Shown here piece after piece: positions 43,399 to 53,916 of a stretch of 64,000 nucleotides of DNA; the first letter of the stretch is position 1, and every line of letters starts with the position of its first letter. Location: NCBI GenBank assembly GCA_937974565.1, contig CALJWL010000035.1, forward strand, positions 1 to 64,000, given 5' to 3'. The stretch comes from an uncultured Arenicella sp. Its GTDB lineage: Bacteria > Pseudomonadota > Gammaproteobacteria > Arenicellales > Arenicellaceae. The notes beneath the pieces were generated by a model, which was not told where the DNA came from, did not search any database, and saw only the letters and a program-made list of their open reading frames with translations. The position numbers and the translations under genes were made by a program.

Positions 43399-45696
43399 CT
43401 AACGAGTCACGCCGTGAGCCAACAGCATAAAAGCGTACTCTTCGGCAAAATCTCTAAGCCGACCGTAGCGGCCTGAATTGGCAAAATGGCCTGCACCCAT
43501 GTTAATGCGCATAACCAGCAAGTTATCGTCGGTCTTTTCGGCACGCATTTTAGCGGTCCATTTGGCTGGTTCCCAGTAAGTCACGCGTGGGTCATTCAGA
43601 CCACCGGTAACGTACATCGGCGGGTAAGCTCGTTTCTCTATGTTGTCATAGGGAGAATAACTTTGCAGTAACGCATAGTCAGTAGCGCTTTCAATTGGGT
43701 TGCCCCACTCTTGCCATTCTGGTGGCGTAAGCGGCAAACTGGCATCCAACATGGTGTTTAATACGTCGACAAATGGCACACCTAGGTTCACCGAACGCCA
43801 CAAATCTGGGGCTTGCACAGTTGCCGCACCCACCAGCTCGCCGCCGGCGCTACGCCCAGAAATCGATATATTGCCTGCCGCCACGTAGTTTCGTTCGACC
43901 AGCCCCTTAGCAACATCAACAAAATCATTAAAGGTGTTAGTGCGCTTTTTAAGCTTGCCATCTAGATACCACTGGTAACTCATCATTGATCCACCACGCA
44001 CATGCGCAATGGCAAACGAGAAACCTCGGTCCAAAGCGCTCAATCTCATGGTGGAAAAATTGGGCGTAACGGTGGCGGAATAAGCACCGTAGCCATACAA
44101 CCACATGGGTTGCGAAGCGTCTTTCTTAAAGCCTTTTTTATAAACAAGTGTAACCGGTATTTCCACACCGTCACGCGCTGCCACCAGCAAACGTTCACTC
44201 TCATACTGACTGGCATCATAGCCCGACGGCACCTTCTGTACTTTTCGCGTGACTAAAGCGTGATTTTTTATCTGATAATCAAAGGTGGTTTGCGGCGTCA
44301 CCATTGACTCATAATCTACCCGAAGAAAGTCGGTTTTAAATTCAGGGTTCACCCCAATTGAGGCGCTAAACACCGTTTCTGGAAAATCAATAGACGATCG
44401 TGTCAGTCTCTGTGACTTACCCTTTGGGTACTTAATCAATTCTAATTTTTCGTACCCTTTTTCACGCGATTTAAGCGCCATAAACCCATCAAACGTTTGT
44501 AAACTTAACAGGTAATTGGCGTCATCGCCCGCTTGCAGCGTTTGCCAATGCTCAACATGCGGTTCGCTGTCAATGACCCGAGCTAAGCGAAAGTTCTTAT
44601 GCGTATCGTTGGATAGAAGATAAAAATAACCATGGGCGTGATCAATTTTTTGCTGAAAAACCGCATCACGCGACACCAGTTGAGTCAACTCACCGGATAA
44701 GTCACTGGCGATTGCATAGCTCTCTTGAGTTTCAGCTTGGCCAGAGGTCACAATAAAAAAATCGCGGCTGCTGGTTTTATAAAAGCCAAGAAAATAACCA
44801 TCATCACTTTCTCGATAAAGGGTTCTATCGTTTTCTTGTGTTTGACCAATAGTGTGAACTTTCACTTCTCGTGTGTACCAACGTTCTTTCTCTAATAAGC
44901 CATAAATCAACGATTTGCCGTCACGGCTAAACGAAACATCGCCCGCCACACCCTCCAGAACATCGTCTAAGTACTCACCCGTTCTAAGATCCTTGATCCG
45001 AACCTGATAACGCTCATCGCCGGCCGTATCGAATGAATAAACCAAATAACGATTGTCTGGACTGATCTCCCAGTCTCCTAACACGAAATAGTCATTACCC
45101 TTTGCTAACTCGGTTTCATCAAGGAACACCGACTCTTCGCCGGTGGCTAAATTTTTTCTGCTGCGCGTACGATAATCAGCCCCATCGTCAAAATACCACC
45201 GATATTCGTAGCCATTATCGATATAGGACACTGACTCCTCAGTTTCATCCGTCCGCCCCTTAAACTCTTCAAACAGAGTGTCTACCAGTTCTGTGTGCGG
45301 CTTGAGAAACGCGCTGTGATACGCATTCTCTTCAGTCAAATAATCAAGTATCGGTTGGTCGTTGACCGTTGGGTAGCCTTGATCCTTCAACCAAAAATAA
45401 GGGTCTTTCAATGTTTGCCCATGATAAATGCGCTCACTGGGTATACGCTGAGCTACGGGTTGTTTAATTGTTAATTGCTTCAATCGAGGAAACTCTGACA
45501 TACTTTTTTCTTTAACTTCTTTAGCTGTTTGATTTACTTCATTAAGACTGACCAAGGTTAGCGCAGTGGCTTTATCGGCGACGTTATACACTGCTGAGCC
45601 GTCGATGTATTGTGTGTTAACGTCATAAGCTGATTTTTGGCAAGCCGCAAGCGATAACGCACTCAGAACCGCCAAACTAACAACATCGTATTTCAT
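43399..45696 (-). CDS. ptrB: Oligopeptidase B-like S9 serine peptidase, predicted lipoprotein
   Basis: Prolyl-oligopeptidase-family peptidase cleaving short peptides after basic residues. After a beta-propeller (RIPSERIYHGQTLKDPYFWL to ~residue 470), the catalytic domain has the nucleophile in SISGRSAGGELVGA, the acid region in YVTGGLNDPRVTYWEPAKW and the catalytic His in NMGAGHFANSGRYG. The 765-aa protein starts with a lipoprotein signal (LSALSLAAC, Cys19), whereas classical PtrB is cytosolic. It should therefore be a membrane-anchored periplasmic or outer-membrane enzyme. An extra ~50 residues lie between the lipobox Cys and the propeller. Confidence 0.9.
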   Translation of the reverse strand: MKYDVVSLAVLSALSLAACQKSAYDVNTQYIDGSAVYNVADKATALTLVSLNEVNQTAKEVKEKSMSEFPRLKQLTIKQPVAQRIPSERIYHGQTLKDPYFWLKDQGYPTVNDQPILDYLTEENAYHSAFLKPHTELVDTLFEEFKGRTDETEESVSYIDNGYEYRWYFDDGADYRTRSRKNLATGEESVFLDETELAKGNDYFVLGDWEISPDNRYLVYSFDTAGDERYQVRIKDLRTGEYLDDVLEGVAGDVSFSRDGKSLIYGLLEKERWYTREVKVHTIGQTQENDRTLYRESDDGYFLGFYKTSSRDFFIVTSGQAETQESYAIASDLSGELTQLVSRDAVFQQKIDHAHGYFYLLSNDTHKNFRLARVIDSEPHVEHWQTLQAGDDANYLLSLQTFDGFMALKSREKGYEKLELIKYPKGKSQRLTRSSIDFPETVFSASIGVNPEFKTDFLRVDYESMVTPQTTFDYQIKNHALVTRKVQKVPSGYDASQYESERLLVAARDGVEIPVTLVYKKGFKKDASQPMWLYGYGAYSATVTPNFSTMRLSALDRGFSFAIAHVRGGSMMSYQWYLDGKLKKRTNTFNDFVDVAKGLVERNYVAAGNISISGRSAGGELVGAATVQAPDLWRSVNLGVPFVDVLNTMLDASLPLTPPEWQEWGNPIESATDYALLQSYSPYDNIEKRAYPPMYVTGGLNDPRVTYWEPAKWTAKMRAEKTDDNLLVMRINMGAGHFANSGRYGRLRDFAEEYAFMLLAHGVTR

Positions 45697-45893
45697 TTTT
45701 GCTCCTTAGTCTTTAGAGAGGGCCGACTGATAAATCAACTATCACCTATTAACTATCAACAACCAGGTTTACGGCTTGCATATCGTTAAGACCATACGAC
45801 CATGCGATTTAAAAGCAAATGAACATGTGATTGGGATAACACACATTCGGTCATTTAAAATGACACGAAAATATAACTGCGCCAAAACAGATT

Positions 45894-46478
45894 ATGCCAA
45901 ACAGCCAGCCGACCCGACAAAAACCCGCACTCATATTGTTTTTCACACTCGTTTTGATCGCCACAACGCACGCGGCTGAAAATTCCAAATACGTATTAAG
46001 CCATTCGCTCATCACCTCGGCGAGCCCAGAAACAATCTGGTTTCTGTGGGAAGACGTCGAAAATTGGAAACAATTCGACACTTTATTAGAATACTCGCGC
46101 CTTGAGCCTGGCCACGCATTCATCTCAGGGGCAAAAGGCGTTGTAAAAGCCGCAGGCGCACCTAAAACGAAATTTGAATTGTTTGATGTGATCGACGGCA
46201 AAGGTTTCACCGAACGTCTGTATGTGCCACTGTACCAAACCATTGACCTAAAACGTCGAATTGAAAAAATTGATGGCAATCAAACACGATTTACTCACGA
46301 AGTTCACTTCACAGGTCGCCTACGTTTTTTTATACATCTGGCCTCAGCACGCCGTTTTAAAAAAGAATTACCTCTGGTTATGAAAAAGCTAAAAGTGATT
46401 GCTGAAGCAATGGATAATCAAAGCGTTAGAAATAACACACCCCACTTTGAAAGCGTTGGTATAACAAAAGGGGGCTAA
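45894..46478 (+). CDS. Exported SRPBCC-fold protein
   Basis: A 194-residue protein with a signal peptide (PALILFFTLVLIATTHA, cleavage expected after AHA-A). The mature part is a START/polyketide-cyclase-like (SRPBCC) fold: TSASPETIWFLWEDVENWKQ at the start and a long C-terminal helix (FKKELPLVMKKLKVIAEAMD). The fold binds hydrophobic ligands; the ligand is unknown. It is divergent from the oligopeptidase gene and convergent with mutM. Confidence 0.75.
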   Translation: MPNSQPTRQKPALILFFTLVLIATTHAAENSKYVLSHSLITSASPETIWFLWEDVENWKQFDTLLEYSRLEPGHAFISGAKGVVKAAGAPKTKFELFDVIDGKGFTERLYVPLYQTIDLKRRIEKIDGNQTRFTHEVHFTGRLRFFIHLASARRFKKELPLVMKKLKVIAEAMDNQSVRNNTPHFESVGITKGG

Positions 46479-46518
46479 TAATATGTTAAGCCCTAAAGTT
46501 GCTATTTTCTTTCATTGA

Positions 46519-47334
46519 TTATTTCTGACAAACGCTGCAATAAAAAGTGTTGCGTTGACCAAGTATTGTCGATTTTATTAGGCCGCCACACCGATTGCAG
46601 GGTTCTCCAACGCGGGCATACACTTGCAATTGGTGACGAAAGTAGCCGGGTTTACCGTCAGTTTGGGTAAAGTCATTTAACGTGGTGCCACCCACTTTGA
46701 TCGCTTTAGCTAAAACAGCCTTAATTTCCATGGCTAAGTTTTGATAGCGCTGTCGGCTGACTTTACCAGCTTGTGTGGTGGGCCGTATTTTTGCCTCGAA
46801 TAAAGATTCTGACGCGTAAATATTGCCAACACCAACGACGACATGGCCATCCATAATGAAATTTTTGACGGCCATTGTCTTGCCTCGCGAACACTGAAAC
46901 AGGTAATCACCAGTAAAGTCTGCGTTTAGCGGTTCTGGGCCTAACTTAGCAAGTAACTTATGAGTTTCAAGCTCGCCTTCGATCAAAAGACAACAGCCAA
47001 ATCGGCGTGGATCATTCAGCCTAACGACAACCGCGCTACCCACTTCAATATCAATGTGATCATGCTTTTCGGGTGGTGTTTCGGCAGGCAAAACACGCAT
47101 GCTTCCGGACATTCCTAAATGCAGCAAAACTGTACCCTTGGCGGTAAACAGCAAAATGTATTTAGCGCGCCGACCTACGTTATCAATGCGTAAACCTACC
47201 AGGTTTTGCAAACTTTGAACGGGGACTGGCCAACGTAGACGATCGTTGCGCACGGTGATTTTAGAAATCACTTGCCCAGACAGGTGTGGCTCAATGCCAC
47301 GCAACGTGGTTTCTACCTCAGGTAATTCTGGCAC
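46519..47334 (-). CDS. mutM: Formamidopyrimidine-DNA glycosylase MutM
   Basis: Removes oxidised purines such as 8-oxoguanine and cleaves the abasic site. The mature N-terminus PELPEVETTLRGIEPHL is present with the catalytic Pro and Glu immediately after the initiator (GTG start). The 271-aa protein has DPRRFGC, the helix-two-turn-helix (VVGVGNIYASESLFEAKIRP) and the C-terminal zinc finger (CNRCGGLIKSTILGQRNTFY, CSVC). It is downstream of hemY. Confidence 0.97.
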   Translation of the reverse strand: MPELPEVETTLRGIEPHLSGQVISKITVRNDRLRWPVPVQSLQNLVGLRIDNVGRRAKYILLFTAKGTVLLHLGMSGSMRVLPAETPPEKHDHIDIEVGSAVVVRLNDPRRFGCCLLIEGELETHKLLAKLGPEPLNADFTGDYLFQCSRGKTMAVKNFIMDGHVVVGVGNIYASESLFEAKIRPTTQAGKVSRQRYQNLAMEIKAVLAKAIKVGGTTLNDFTQTDGKPGYFRHQLQVYARVGEPCNRCGGLIKSTILGQRNTFYCSVCQK

Positions 47335-47379
47335 AGCGTCTTATCAAAGTGTATGCGAGCTATAACCGAGCGCCGATAT

Positions 47380-48642
47380 TCACAACAGCTCGCCTTCTTT
47401 AGCCGTATTCGGGTTACTCAGCACCGGCTCTTCGCCGACAGAGGCCATATTAGGCAATGCAACGCTGGGTTCAATCGACGAAGAAATGCGCACAAGCCCA
47501 GCGCGATACAGTTGCAACGCTCGGCCACTGTCACTATTGGCTTCTAACAACTCGCCTAAAGAGGCATAGGCCCCGGGCAGTTGTTCTAATTCAATTGCTT
47601 TCTCGAAATAACGAGTGGCTAATTCAACGTTCGACTCACGTGCGGCCAATCGCCCAGCGGCCAAATTGAGTTCCGCATTTTCAGGACGCGCCATTAACCA
47701 ACCTTCCACATTGCGTCTCAGTTTAGCCGGTTTATCGGCCGCCAATTTTCCATAAAAGTTAACCAGGCTGTCATCGTGTTGATTTTTTAATGCGTTTCGA
47801 ATCAATTTCTCAGCGCCAGAGTCATTGCCTTGTTGGAGCATGTCTTGCGCATAGGTCAAAATATTATCCGCGTGTTGCTTTTGTTCTTTAGGCAACTCCT
47901 TCCAAGTACGTTGCCGATCCGATGAATTAACCAATAAAGCCCGATGCGCTTGAGTATCGATCTGTTGCAAAACCTCTTCGGGTAAAGCATCAACTTTACG
48001 CGCCAACGGCAACAGGTCATGCACCTTACTCCAATTCTGAGTAGCCTGATAATTTTGTATTCGCATGGCAACAAATTGGCTGTTTTTACGCCCTTGGTTC
48101 TCAATATCATCCAATGTGGCTTCGGCTAAATCGTGCTGGCCAGCCGTATGATGTAAGCGTGCTTTGGCCAGGCCAATGGCCAACGTTTCATCCGGCGCGG
48201 CCTTATAAGCCGCAACTAAATAATCATCCCGACGTGAAAATTGGCTTTGCTCTTGCGCGGCTTGCGCGGCAGCCAAGTAATTAACGTATGGCACAGAACT
48301 GTGATCAGTGCTTGATATCAAAGACTTCTCTGCACGGCGCCAATCGCCCTTTATCAACCACAAATAACCGTTACCTAATGATTGGCTGGCCTTGTGATGA
48401 CCGCGACGTTTACGCCAGCGCGAAAAAAATGAACCCGCTCGAAAAAAGTAGCCGACCAGAGCAAAACCTAAGTAGAGCGCCCCAACCAGAAAGAATAAGA
48501 GCAAAACAAACGCCGCAAACGACATTTCTACCAAAGTTTTACCCACATAAATTTTGACGTAGTTATCTGGGTAGATATCCACCAATTGAGTCCAACCAAA
48601 ACCGAGTGCTATTGCGATAGCAACGATGATTACCCAGCGCAT
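47380..48642 (-). CDS. hemY: Heme biosynthesis-associated membrane protein HemY
   Basis: Membrane protein of 420 aa with two N-terminal helices (MRWVIIVAIAIALGFGW and LLFFLVGALYLGFALVGYF) separated by a short loop, followed by a cytoplasmic part built of TPR-like helical pairs (e.g. LAKARLHHTAGQHDLAEATL; AYASLGELLEANSDSGRALQ). HemY of this gammaproteobacterial type helps coproporphyrinogen-to-heme steps but is not the protoporphyrinogen oxidase of the same name. It starts 2 nt after the hemX stop and is the last gene of hemCD-X-Y. Confidence 0.9.
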   Translation of the reverse strand: MRWVIIVAIAIALGFGWTQLVDIYPDNYVKIYVGKTLVEMSFAAFVLLLFFLVGALYLGFALVGYFFRAGSFFSRWRKRRGHHKASQSLGNGYLWLIKGDWRRAEKSLISSTDHSSVPYVNYLAAAQAAQEQSQFSRRDDYLVAAYKAAPDETLAIGLAKARLHHTAGQHDLAEATLDDIENQGRKNSQFVAMRIQNYQATQNWSKVHDLLPLARKVDALPEEVLQQIDTQAHRALLVNSSDRQRTWKELPKEQKQHADNILTYAQDMLQQGNDSGAEKLIRNALKNQHDDSLVNFYGKLAADKPAKLRRNVEGWLMARPENAELNLAAGRLAARESNVELATRYFEKAIELEQLPGAYASLGELLEANSDSGRALQLYRAGLVRISSSIEPSVALPNMASVGEEPVLSNPNTAKEGELL

Positions 48643-48644
48643 GA

Positions 48645-49823
48645 TTAGTTACCGCCCTGAAGACGTTGTAACTGGTCGTATGAGTCAACCACCGAGGGCA
48701 ATTCCACCCCCAGTGGCTGCCCCTTTAAACTTCGAAGCTTATCAACAACAGCGATAACGTCAGTGTCTCGTGGGTCATAATAGTCAAGCAACCACTCAAG
48801 TACCGAATCGATGCTGCGCTCATAAACTTCGGCGTTATTTTGCATCACAGCCAACTCAGCCGTACTGAGCTTCAATTGAATATTTTGATCCAGAAAGTAA
48901 CGTTGCTGAGGGGCCAGCAGTGGCTTAGGCAACTCCTCTACTTTACTGATTTTGACCGTATTTAACGTCATTGCCCATAATTTTTTTAGCTCGGAAGTGA
49001 AGCTCAAATCGTTGTCCACCTCTGGCTCAATGATATTTATTCGATCGGCCACAGGCGGCTCATTTTCAAGCGGAAGCTTCGGCACGCGTATTGCTATGGC
49101 GTTGAGTTCGGCCGTAAGTGATGTAACATCCACCAACTCAATGGCTTCAAGTTTAGTAACTTCCGAATTGATGGTTCTTCTAACAACCGAATAGCGGGGG
49201 TCTGCCAACTGTTTAAGCTGACTGTCAGCAAGCTTTAACGCGTTAATAGCGCTTTTATTATCACTCGAAAAAATCGCGCTGTTATTCGCCATCTTTAACA
49301 GTTGCGACACTTCGCCTAAGGCTAGTTTGTCAGCGCTACGCTCATTGTTCGCTGCAAGTTTTTCAAGCGTTTCTTTTAAACCTTGCTGTTCGTCAGCAAC
49401 GTCACGCAAGGCTCGCTCGCTGTTGGTGTTTACGGTCAATAAGCTGGTTTGTAATTTTTCCTCGCTGACCGCCTCTTGCTCTAAAGCACGTTGGGCACGC
49501 TGTAATTGGTTCATACGCTCGGCCAATACTTTTACGTCGCCGCCTATTTGATTGACACCCGTCAACACAGCGCTGTCGCTGTTTTTCCCAGACAACTCAC
49601 TAAGGTAAAAGTGATAACCACTAACACCTAACGCCCCTAAGGAAAAAAGCATCGCAAAAACGCCAAATGCTTTCCCCTCTCTTTTTACCACTGAGGCTGG
49701 TGGCATCGACTGTTGAGTCGTGGATGTTTGCTCTGCAGACAGTGTCTCACTATTGCCCACATTGTCCACTGCTACTGCCGTGGAATCGGTGTTATCAATT
49801 TTAGTTGTCGTTTGATCAGTCAT
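48645..49823 (-). CDS. hemX: HemX-family membrane protein
   Basis: A 392-residue protein with one membrane helix (FAMLFSLGALGVSGYHFYL, about residues 55-73) after a Thr/Asp/Glu-rich cytoplasmic start, then a long coiled coil (residues ~95-170) and the HemX domain. The start is the ATG giving MTDQTTTK; an in-frame TTG two codons upstream is rejected. The exact function of HemX is unsettled; it is linked to uroporphyrinogen metabolism by gene order. It is 280 bp downstream of the hemC-hemD fusion and 2 nt before hemY. Confidence 0.88.
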   Translation of the reverse strand: MTDQTTTKIDNTDSTAVAVDNVGNSETLSAEQTSTTQQSMPPASVVKREGKAFGVFAMLFSLGALGVSGYHFYLSELSGKNSDSAVLTGVNQIGGDVKVLAERMNQLQRAQRALEQEAVSEEKLQTSLLTVNTNSERALRDVADEQQGLKETLEKLAANNERSADKLALGEVSQLLKMANNSAIFSSDNKSAINALKLADSQLKQLADPRYSVVRRTINSEVTKLEAIELVDVTSLTAELNAIAIRVPKLPLENEPPVADRINIIEPEVDNDLSFTSELKKLWAMTLNTVKISKVEELPKPLLAPQQRYFLDQNIQLKLSTAELAVMQNNAEVYERSIDSVLEWLLDYYDPRDTDVIAVVDKLRSLKGQPLGVELPSVVDSYDQLQRLQGGN

Positions 49824-50111
49824 TCTCAACTACCATTTGCCTTTAAATTTAACTTTCACTGTTTTTCTTCGGTGAAACCACTTCACACGTAAATCTGAGC
49901 ATTAACAGACTCATCAAAATTGATTGAACGGACTCACAAAACAGCGCGTTTCGCGTTTAATGAGATAGAGCAGATGTCATCTATTTTGCAATAAAATAAA
50001 TAGTACCACAGGCGATTTTATGCAAATCGTAAACTTGTGTCAGCACCTCATGCATCAAAACTAGCGGCTCTGATTAATTATAAACGCTCGCTAGTGTGTC
50101 AGAGGCGAGAC

Positions 50112-51809
50112 CTAACACATTTTAGAGAACGCAATCATCATATGCTTATTAGACGGCGAACTGGCCACATGCAACGCACCCTGCCAGCCCAAGTCTTCGG
50201 CGGTGTGCTTAATGTTATCGCTGCCCACCACCATTTTCACTTGCTTTAACTTGTCGGCGTATTTTCCTGCGGCTTCGACTAAATTCAATAAACTTTGCGA
50301 GCTGTGTATAAACAGGCCTTCTACTCGCGCATTTTGCTCAAACACTTCTTCAACTCTGCTCACGCAATTCTCAGGTTCCTTTTGCCGGTAGCACTTAACT
50401 TCTACAACCTCAGCACCTCTGGAAACCATTTCTTGCGCTGGCCAATCAAGCCCCACTTCGCCACGCACCCATAAAATTCTCCGCCCCCGAAGGTCTTTCA
50501 TTGGCCCCACTTTTAACAAAGCACGTGCGCCGCTGCCTTTTTCTGGGAAAAGAGCATCAATTTGATGGCCGTGCAATTGTTTAGCAGTCTCCACCCCCAC
50601 GGCCATCACTCGCGCCGAATCAGAGATACCGCCTTTTTTATTGATGATGTCCATTCCCACTTCAACCGCGTTGCGCGAAGTAAATATTACGTCCGTATAA
50701 TTACTTATATCGGAGAGTATGGTAAGCACTTCATTACTAAAATTAGGCTCCACTTCTAATGTCGGGATGTGCGCTGGTTGAAAATTTAGACGCTGCAAAA
50801 TGGCCGCTGTATTGCCCAAATAACGGCTTTGACGCGTCAATATCACCACGGGTTTTTGCACCTTCTTAAGCACTGGCGGCTCTCGATACACGGATTGTAA
50901 AATATGCCCAGCACCTTGCTTTAACAACTCAATCGCCACACTTTGCCCTAATGCTTCTGCTTCTTGAATTGTCAGTTTTATCGCGCTTCCATTGGCACTA
51001 ATGATTTTAGAACCATTAATACGACCAACCAGTCCACGCATATGCAATTTACCACTGCTAACTTCAGCATAGCCAGCGATGGGCACCTGACAACCGCCTT
51101 CTAATGAGGCGTTCATGCTTCGCTCAGCCGCTAATATCACCTCACTCATCACACTGTGCAACGGCGCTAATAACGCTTTGGTTGCCTCATCATCACTGCG
51201 ACATTCTATGCCGACAATGCCCTGACCAACCGCGGGCAAGCACAATTCTGGCGTGATGTATTGTTTGATGCGTTCTTCAAAACCAAGACGCTTGAGCCCC
51301 GCAGTGGCCAGAATAATGGCGTCGTAGTCACCGCCATCCAATTTTTTAAGGCGGGTATTGACATTACCGCGCAACTCAAGGAACTCAAGTGTTGGAAAGG
51401 CGCTTTTTAATTGCGCAATACGGCGCAAGCTTGAAGTGCCAACTCTTGCCCCAGCAGGCAATGCGTATAAGTTCTGATAAGTGTTGGACACAAAGGCATC
51501 ACGAGGGTCTTCGCGATCACACACCACCGAAATTTCCAATCCTTGAGGCAAATCCACTGGCACGTCTTTCATCGAATGTACGGCGATATCAGTCTCATTA
51601 TTTAACAGAGACACTTCCAGCTCTTTTAAGAAAAGCCCTTTTCCACCCACCGCAACCAAACTGCGATCCAACAACTGATCGCCCTTAGTAGTCATGCCAA
51701 CGATAACCACGTCAAGATCAGAGTGTTCTTGCTCAAGCCGCTGCTTAACATAGTTCGCTTGCCACATGGCAAGCGGGCTATTACGAGTAGCGATGCGAAT
51801 AGAGTTCAT
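50112..51809 (-). CDS. hemC-hemD: Fused hydroxymethylbilane synthase-uroporphyrinogen III synthase (HemC-HemD)
   Basis: A single 565-aa frame combining two consecutive heme-pathway enzymes. Residues 1-~310 are Hem[52 protein letters not shown] and the dipyrromethane-cofactor Cys in [12 protein letters not shown] near residue 241. Residues ~325-565 are Hem[45 protein letters not shown] and [15 protein letters not shown]. The linker ([20 protein letters not shown]) shows no stop codon or frameshift. Fusion can pass the unstable hydroxymethylbilane directly to the cyclising enzyme. It diverges from argH. Confidence 0.94.
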   Translation of the reverse strand: MNSIRIATRNSPLAMWQANYVKQRLEQEHSDLDVVIVGMTTKGDQLLDRSLVAVGGKGLFLKELEVSLLNNETDIAVHSMKDVPVDLPQGLEISVVCDREDPRDAFVSNTYQNLYALPAGARVGTSSLRRIAQLKSAFPTLEFLELRGNVNTRLKKLDGGDYDAIILATAGLKRLGFEERIKQYITPELCLPAVGQGIVGIECRSDDEATKALLAPLHSVMSEVILAAERSMNASLEGGCQVPIAGYAEVSSGKLHMRGLVGRINGSKIISANGSAIKLTIQEAEALGQSVAIELLKQGAGHILQSVYREPPVLKKVQKPVVILTRQSRYLGNTAAILQRLNFQPAHIPTLEVEPNFSNEVLTILSDISNYTDVIFTSRNAVEVGMDIINKKGGISDSARVMAVGVETAKQLHGHQIDALFPEKGSGARALLKVGPMKDLRGRRILWVRGEVGLDWPAQEMVSRGAEVVEVKCYRQKEPENCVSRVEEVFEQNARVEGLFIHSSQSLLNLVEAAGKYADKLKQVKMVVGSDNIKHTAEDLGWQGALHVASSPSNKHMMIAFSKMC

Positions 51810-51959
51810 ATTCCAGTCATTATTATTATTTTTTAGGAGACTGCCGACTTTACCATGACGTCGATTAGCCGTTTAGTATTTTTGATAAATACCCGCTGTC
51901 ACTTCTGTTTTTGTCTCTTTCTGTCCTGTAAGGGCTAACACTGATCGGCTTAAACCCGC

Positions 51960-51965
51960 TATAAT
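51960..51965 (+). promoter_or_regulatory. -10 element before argH
   Basis: A perfect TATAAT places the transcription start near 51972, about 43 nt before the GTG start chosen for argH. No good -35 is visible. It supports the shorter argH over a TTG start at 51970. Confidence 0.5.
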
Positions 51966-52014
51966 TTGATTGTCATTTTTCGCGCCTCGGGCGCTTCTAA
52001 ACATTTTCCATTAC

Positions 52015-53412
52015 GTGAACAAATCAACAGCAAAAAAACCCTGGGGTGGCCGGTTTACAGAGCCAACAAACAAACTGGTAGAAGCATTTACCGAATCCAT
52101 TAGTTTTGACTCGCGCCTATACAAACAAGATATCCAAGGTTCCATCGCACACAGTAAAATGCTGGCTAAAATTGGTGTGATCAGCGATGACGAAGCCACT
52201 TCAATTGAGCAAGGGCTTCTCAGCATTCTTGAACAAATTCGTGTTGGAGATTTCCAGTGGTCAACTGAGTTAGAAGACGTGCATATGAATATAGAGGCCC
52301 GTCTAACCGACGCCATCGGTGAAGCTGGCAAAAAACTGCACACCGGGCGCTCACGAAACGATCAAGTCGCGACCGATGTGCGCCTTTACATGCGCGAAGC
52401 GGTCGATGATATTGTTGATCTCACTCTGCAACTACAAGAAAGCCTACTCACCGTCGCCGCAAAAGAAGTCAACACTATTATGCCAGGGTTTACGCACCTG
52501 CAAGTGGCTCAACCAATCAGCCTGGCTCACCACCTACTGGCGTGGAACGAGATGTTTGAACGCGATATTGAGCGTCTACTAGACGCCAGAAAACGCATCA
52601 ATGTAATGCCTCTTGGTTCCGCCGCGCTGGCTGGCACCAGCTTTGCGCTGGACCGCGACATGACTTGTGAATTACTTGGCTTTGATCGCCCTAGTCGAAA
52701 TTCTTTAGACGCGGTATCTGATCGAGACTTTCTGATTGAGGTAAGTGCAGCGTGCAGCCTCATCATGATGCACCTATCGAGAATGTGCGAAGAGATTATT
52801 TTGTGGGCCTCTGAAAGCTATAAATTTATCGAAATCGGTGATGCATTTTGCACTGGTTCTAGCATCATGCCACAAAAGAAGAACCCAGACATCGCGGAGA
52901 TTGTTCGTGGCAAAAGCGCACGCGTGATCGGAAATTTACAAGCGTTGTTGGTATTAATGAAATCCCAACCTTTGGCTTATAACCGCGACAATCAAGAAGA
53001 CAAAGAACCCATCTTCGATACCGTAGATACGGTTGCCCGCTCACTGCAAGTGTTTTCGGCCATGGTGCCCAGCATCAGTTTCAAACGTGAAACCATGTAT
53101 CATGCCGCTCTAAAAGGGTACGCCACAGCCACTGATCTAGCGGAATACTTAGTTCGCTTACAAGTGCCTTTTCGAGATGCACACGAAATTGTTGGCAACA
53201 CCGTGCATTACGCCATTGAACAAAAAAAACCACTTGCGGAACTAAGCTTAGAAGAATTGCAATCCTTTGGGGCAATGATTCAACAAGACGTCTATGAAGT
53301 GTTAAGCTTAGAAGGGTCTGTAAAGGCCCGCAGCCACTTTGGTGGCACAGCGCCAGTGAGGGTTAAAGAAGCGATTGCTGCCGCCAACGAACGTTTGGCC
53401 AAATTGCGTTAG
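52015..53412 (+). CDS. argH: Argininosuccinate lyase ArgH
   Basis: Last step of arginine synthesis, splitting argininosuccinate to arginine and fumarate. Aspartase-superfamily protein of 465 aa starting [20 protein letters not shown], with [39 protein letters not shown] and the signature [12 protein letters not shown]. The likely start is the GTG giving MNKSTAKKP; a frame 15 codons longer begins before the predicted transcription start. It is divergent from hemC-hemD, a common gammaproteobacterial order. Confidence 0.95.
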   Translation: MNKSTAKKPWGGRFTEPTNKLVEAFTESISFDSRLYKQDIQGSIAHSKMLAKIGVISDDEATSIEQGLLSILEQIRVGDFQWSTELEDVHMNIEARLTDAIGEAGKKLHTGRSRNDQVATDVRLYMREAVDDIVDLTLQLQESLLTVAAKEVNTIMPGFTHLQVAQPISLAHHLLAWNEMFERDIERLLDARKRINVMPLGSAALAGTSFALDRDMTCELLGFDRPSRNSLDAVSDRDFLIEVSAACSLIMMHLSRMCEEIILWASESYKFIEIGDAFCTGSSIMPQKKNPDIAEIVRGKSARVIGNLQALLVLMKSQPLAYNRDNQEDKEPIFDTVDTVARSLQVFSAMVPSISFKRETMYHAALKGYATATDLAEYLVRLQVPFRDAHEIVGNTVHYAIEQKKPLAELSLEELQSFGAMIQQDVYEVLSLEGSVKARSHFGGTAPVRVKEAIAAANERLAKLR

Positions 53413-53580
53413 CCGAAAACTGGGGTAAAAATAAACGATGTTATTAACACCGATTCGTTAAGCAAGCGCTGCCTTAAAACGAGCGTTGAAATCAAACAAG
53501 TCGACGCAACGGCACCATCAATTCAAAATACAAACTCAAACACTGTTCCACTAAAATTTGTTCCACTGAGAGTCAGCATA

Positions 53581-53739
53581 ATGAAACACTATTTCTGCAA
53601 CAAAATCCTATTGGCGAGCGTATTCGTTGGCCTGCTTCTTTCATTAGCTGGCTGTGGGCAAAAAGGCCCATTAATCGTTGAAGAACCGTCCATTGAAGAA
53701 CCGCGGCTTCAAGATGAAGAGTTAGCGCCGGTTAAATAA
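53581..53739 (+). CDS. lptM: Small lipoprotein LptM (YifL family)
   Basis: A 52-residue lipoprotein too short for most gene callers. The signal (KILLASVFVGLLLSLAGC) ends in LAGC, followed by the family hallmark GQKGPLIVEEP. In Escherichia coli LptM assists assembly of the LptD-LptE lipopolysaccharide translocon. It sits upstream of lysA, the conserved position (yifL-dapF region); dapF, usually next to these genes, is absent here. Confidence 0.9.
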   Translation: MKHYFCNKILLASVFVGLLLSLAGCGQKGPLIVEEPSIEEPRLQDEELAPVK

Positions 53740-53916
53740 ACCACGTCTAGCGCAAACCAGCGTTCGGACTGTTCACACTGACGGGCACTCAGCACTTACC
53801 TATTTTAGTCCGTGTTTAAATAATAGGTAAGCGCTGAAGATCATTGCTCTTAAGGTGTCCGCGCCCCACAACACACGAACTCGGCTTTACACTTGAGGCT
53901 CGCGAGCTAAAAACCA

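Noticed and set aside
45851-46279. 142-residue leftward frame
   Set aside because: Antisense shadow of the SRPBCC gene, with no domain of its own.
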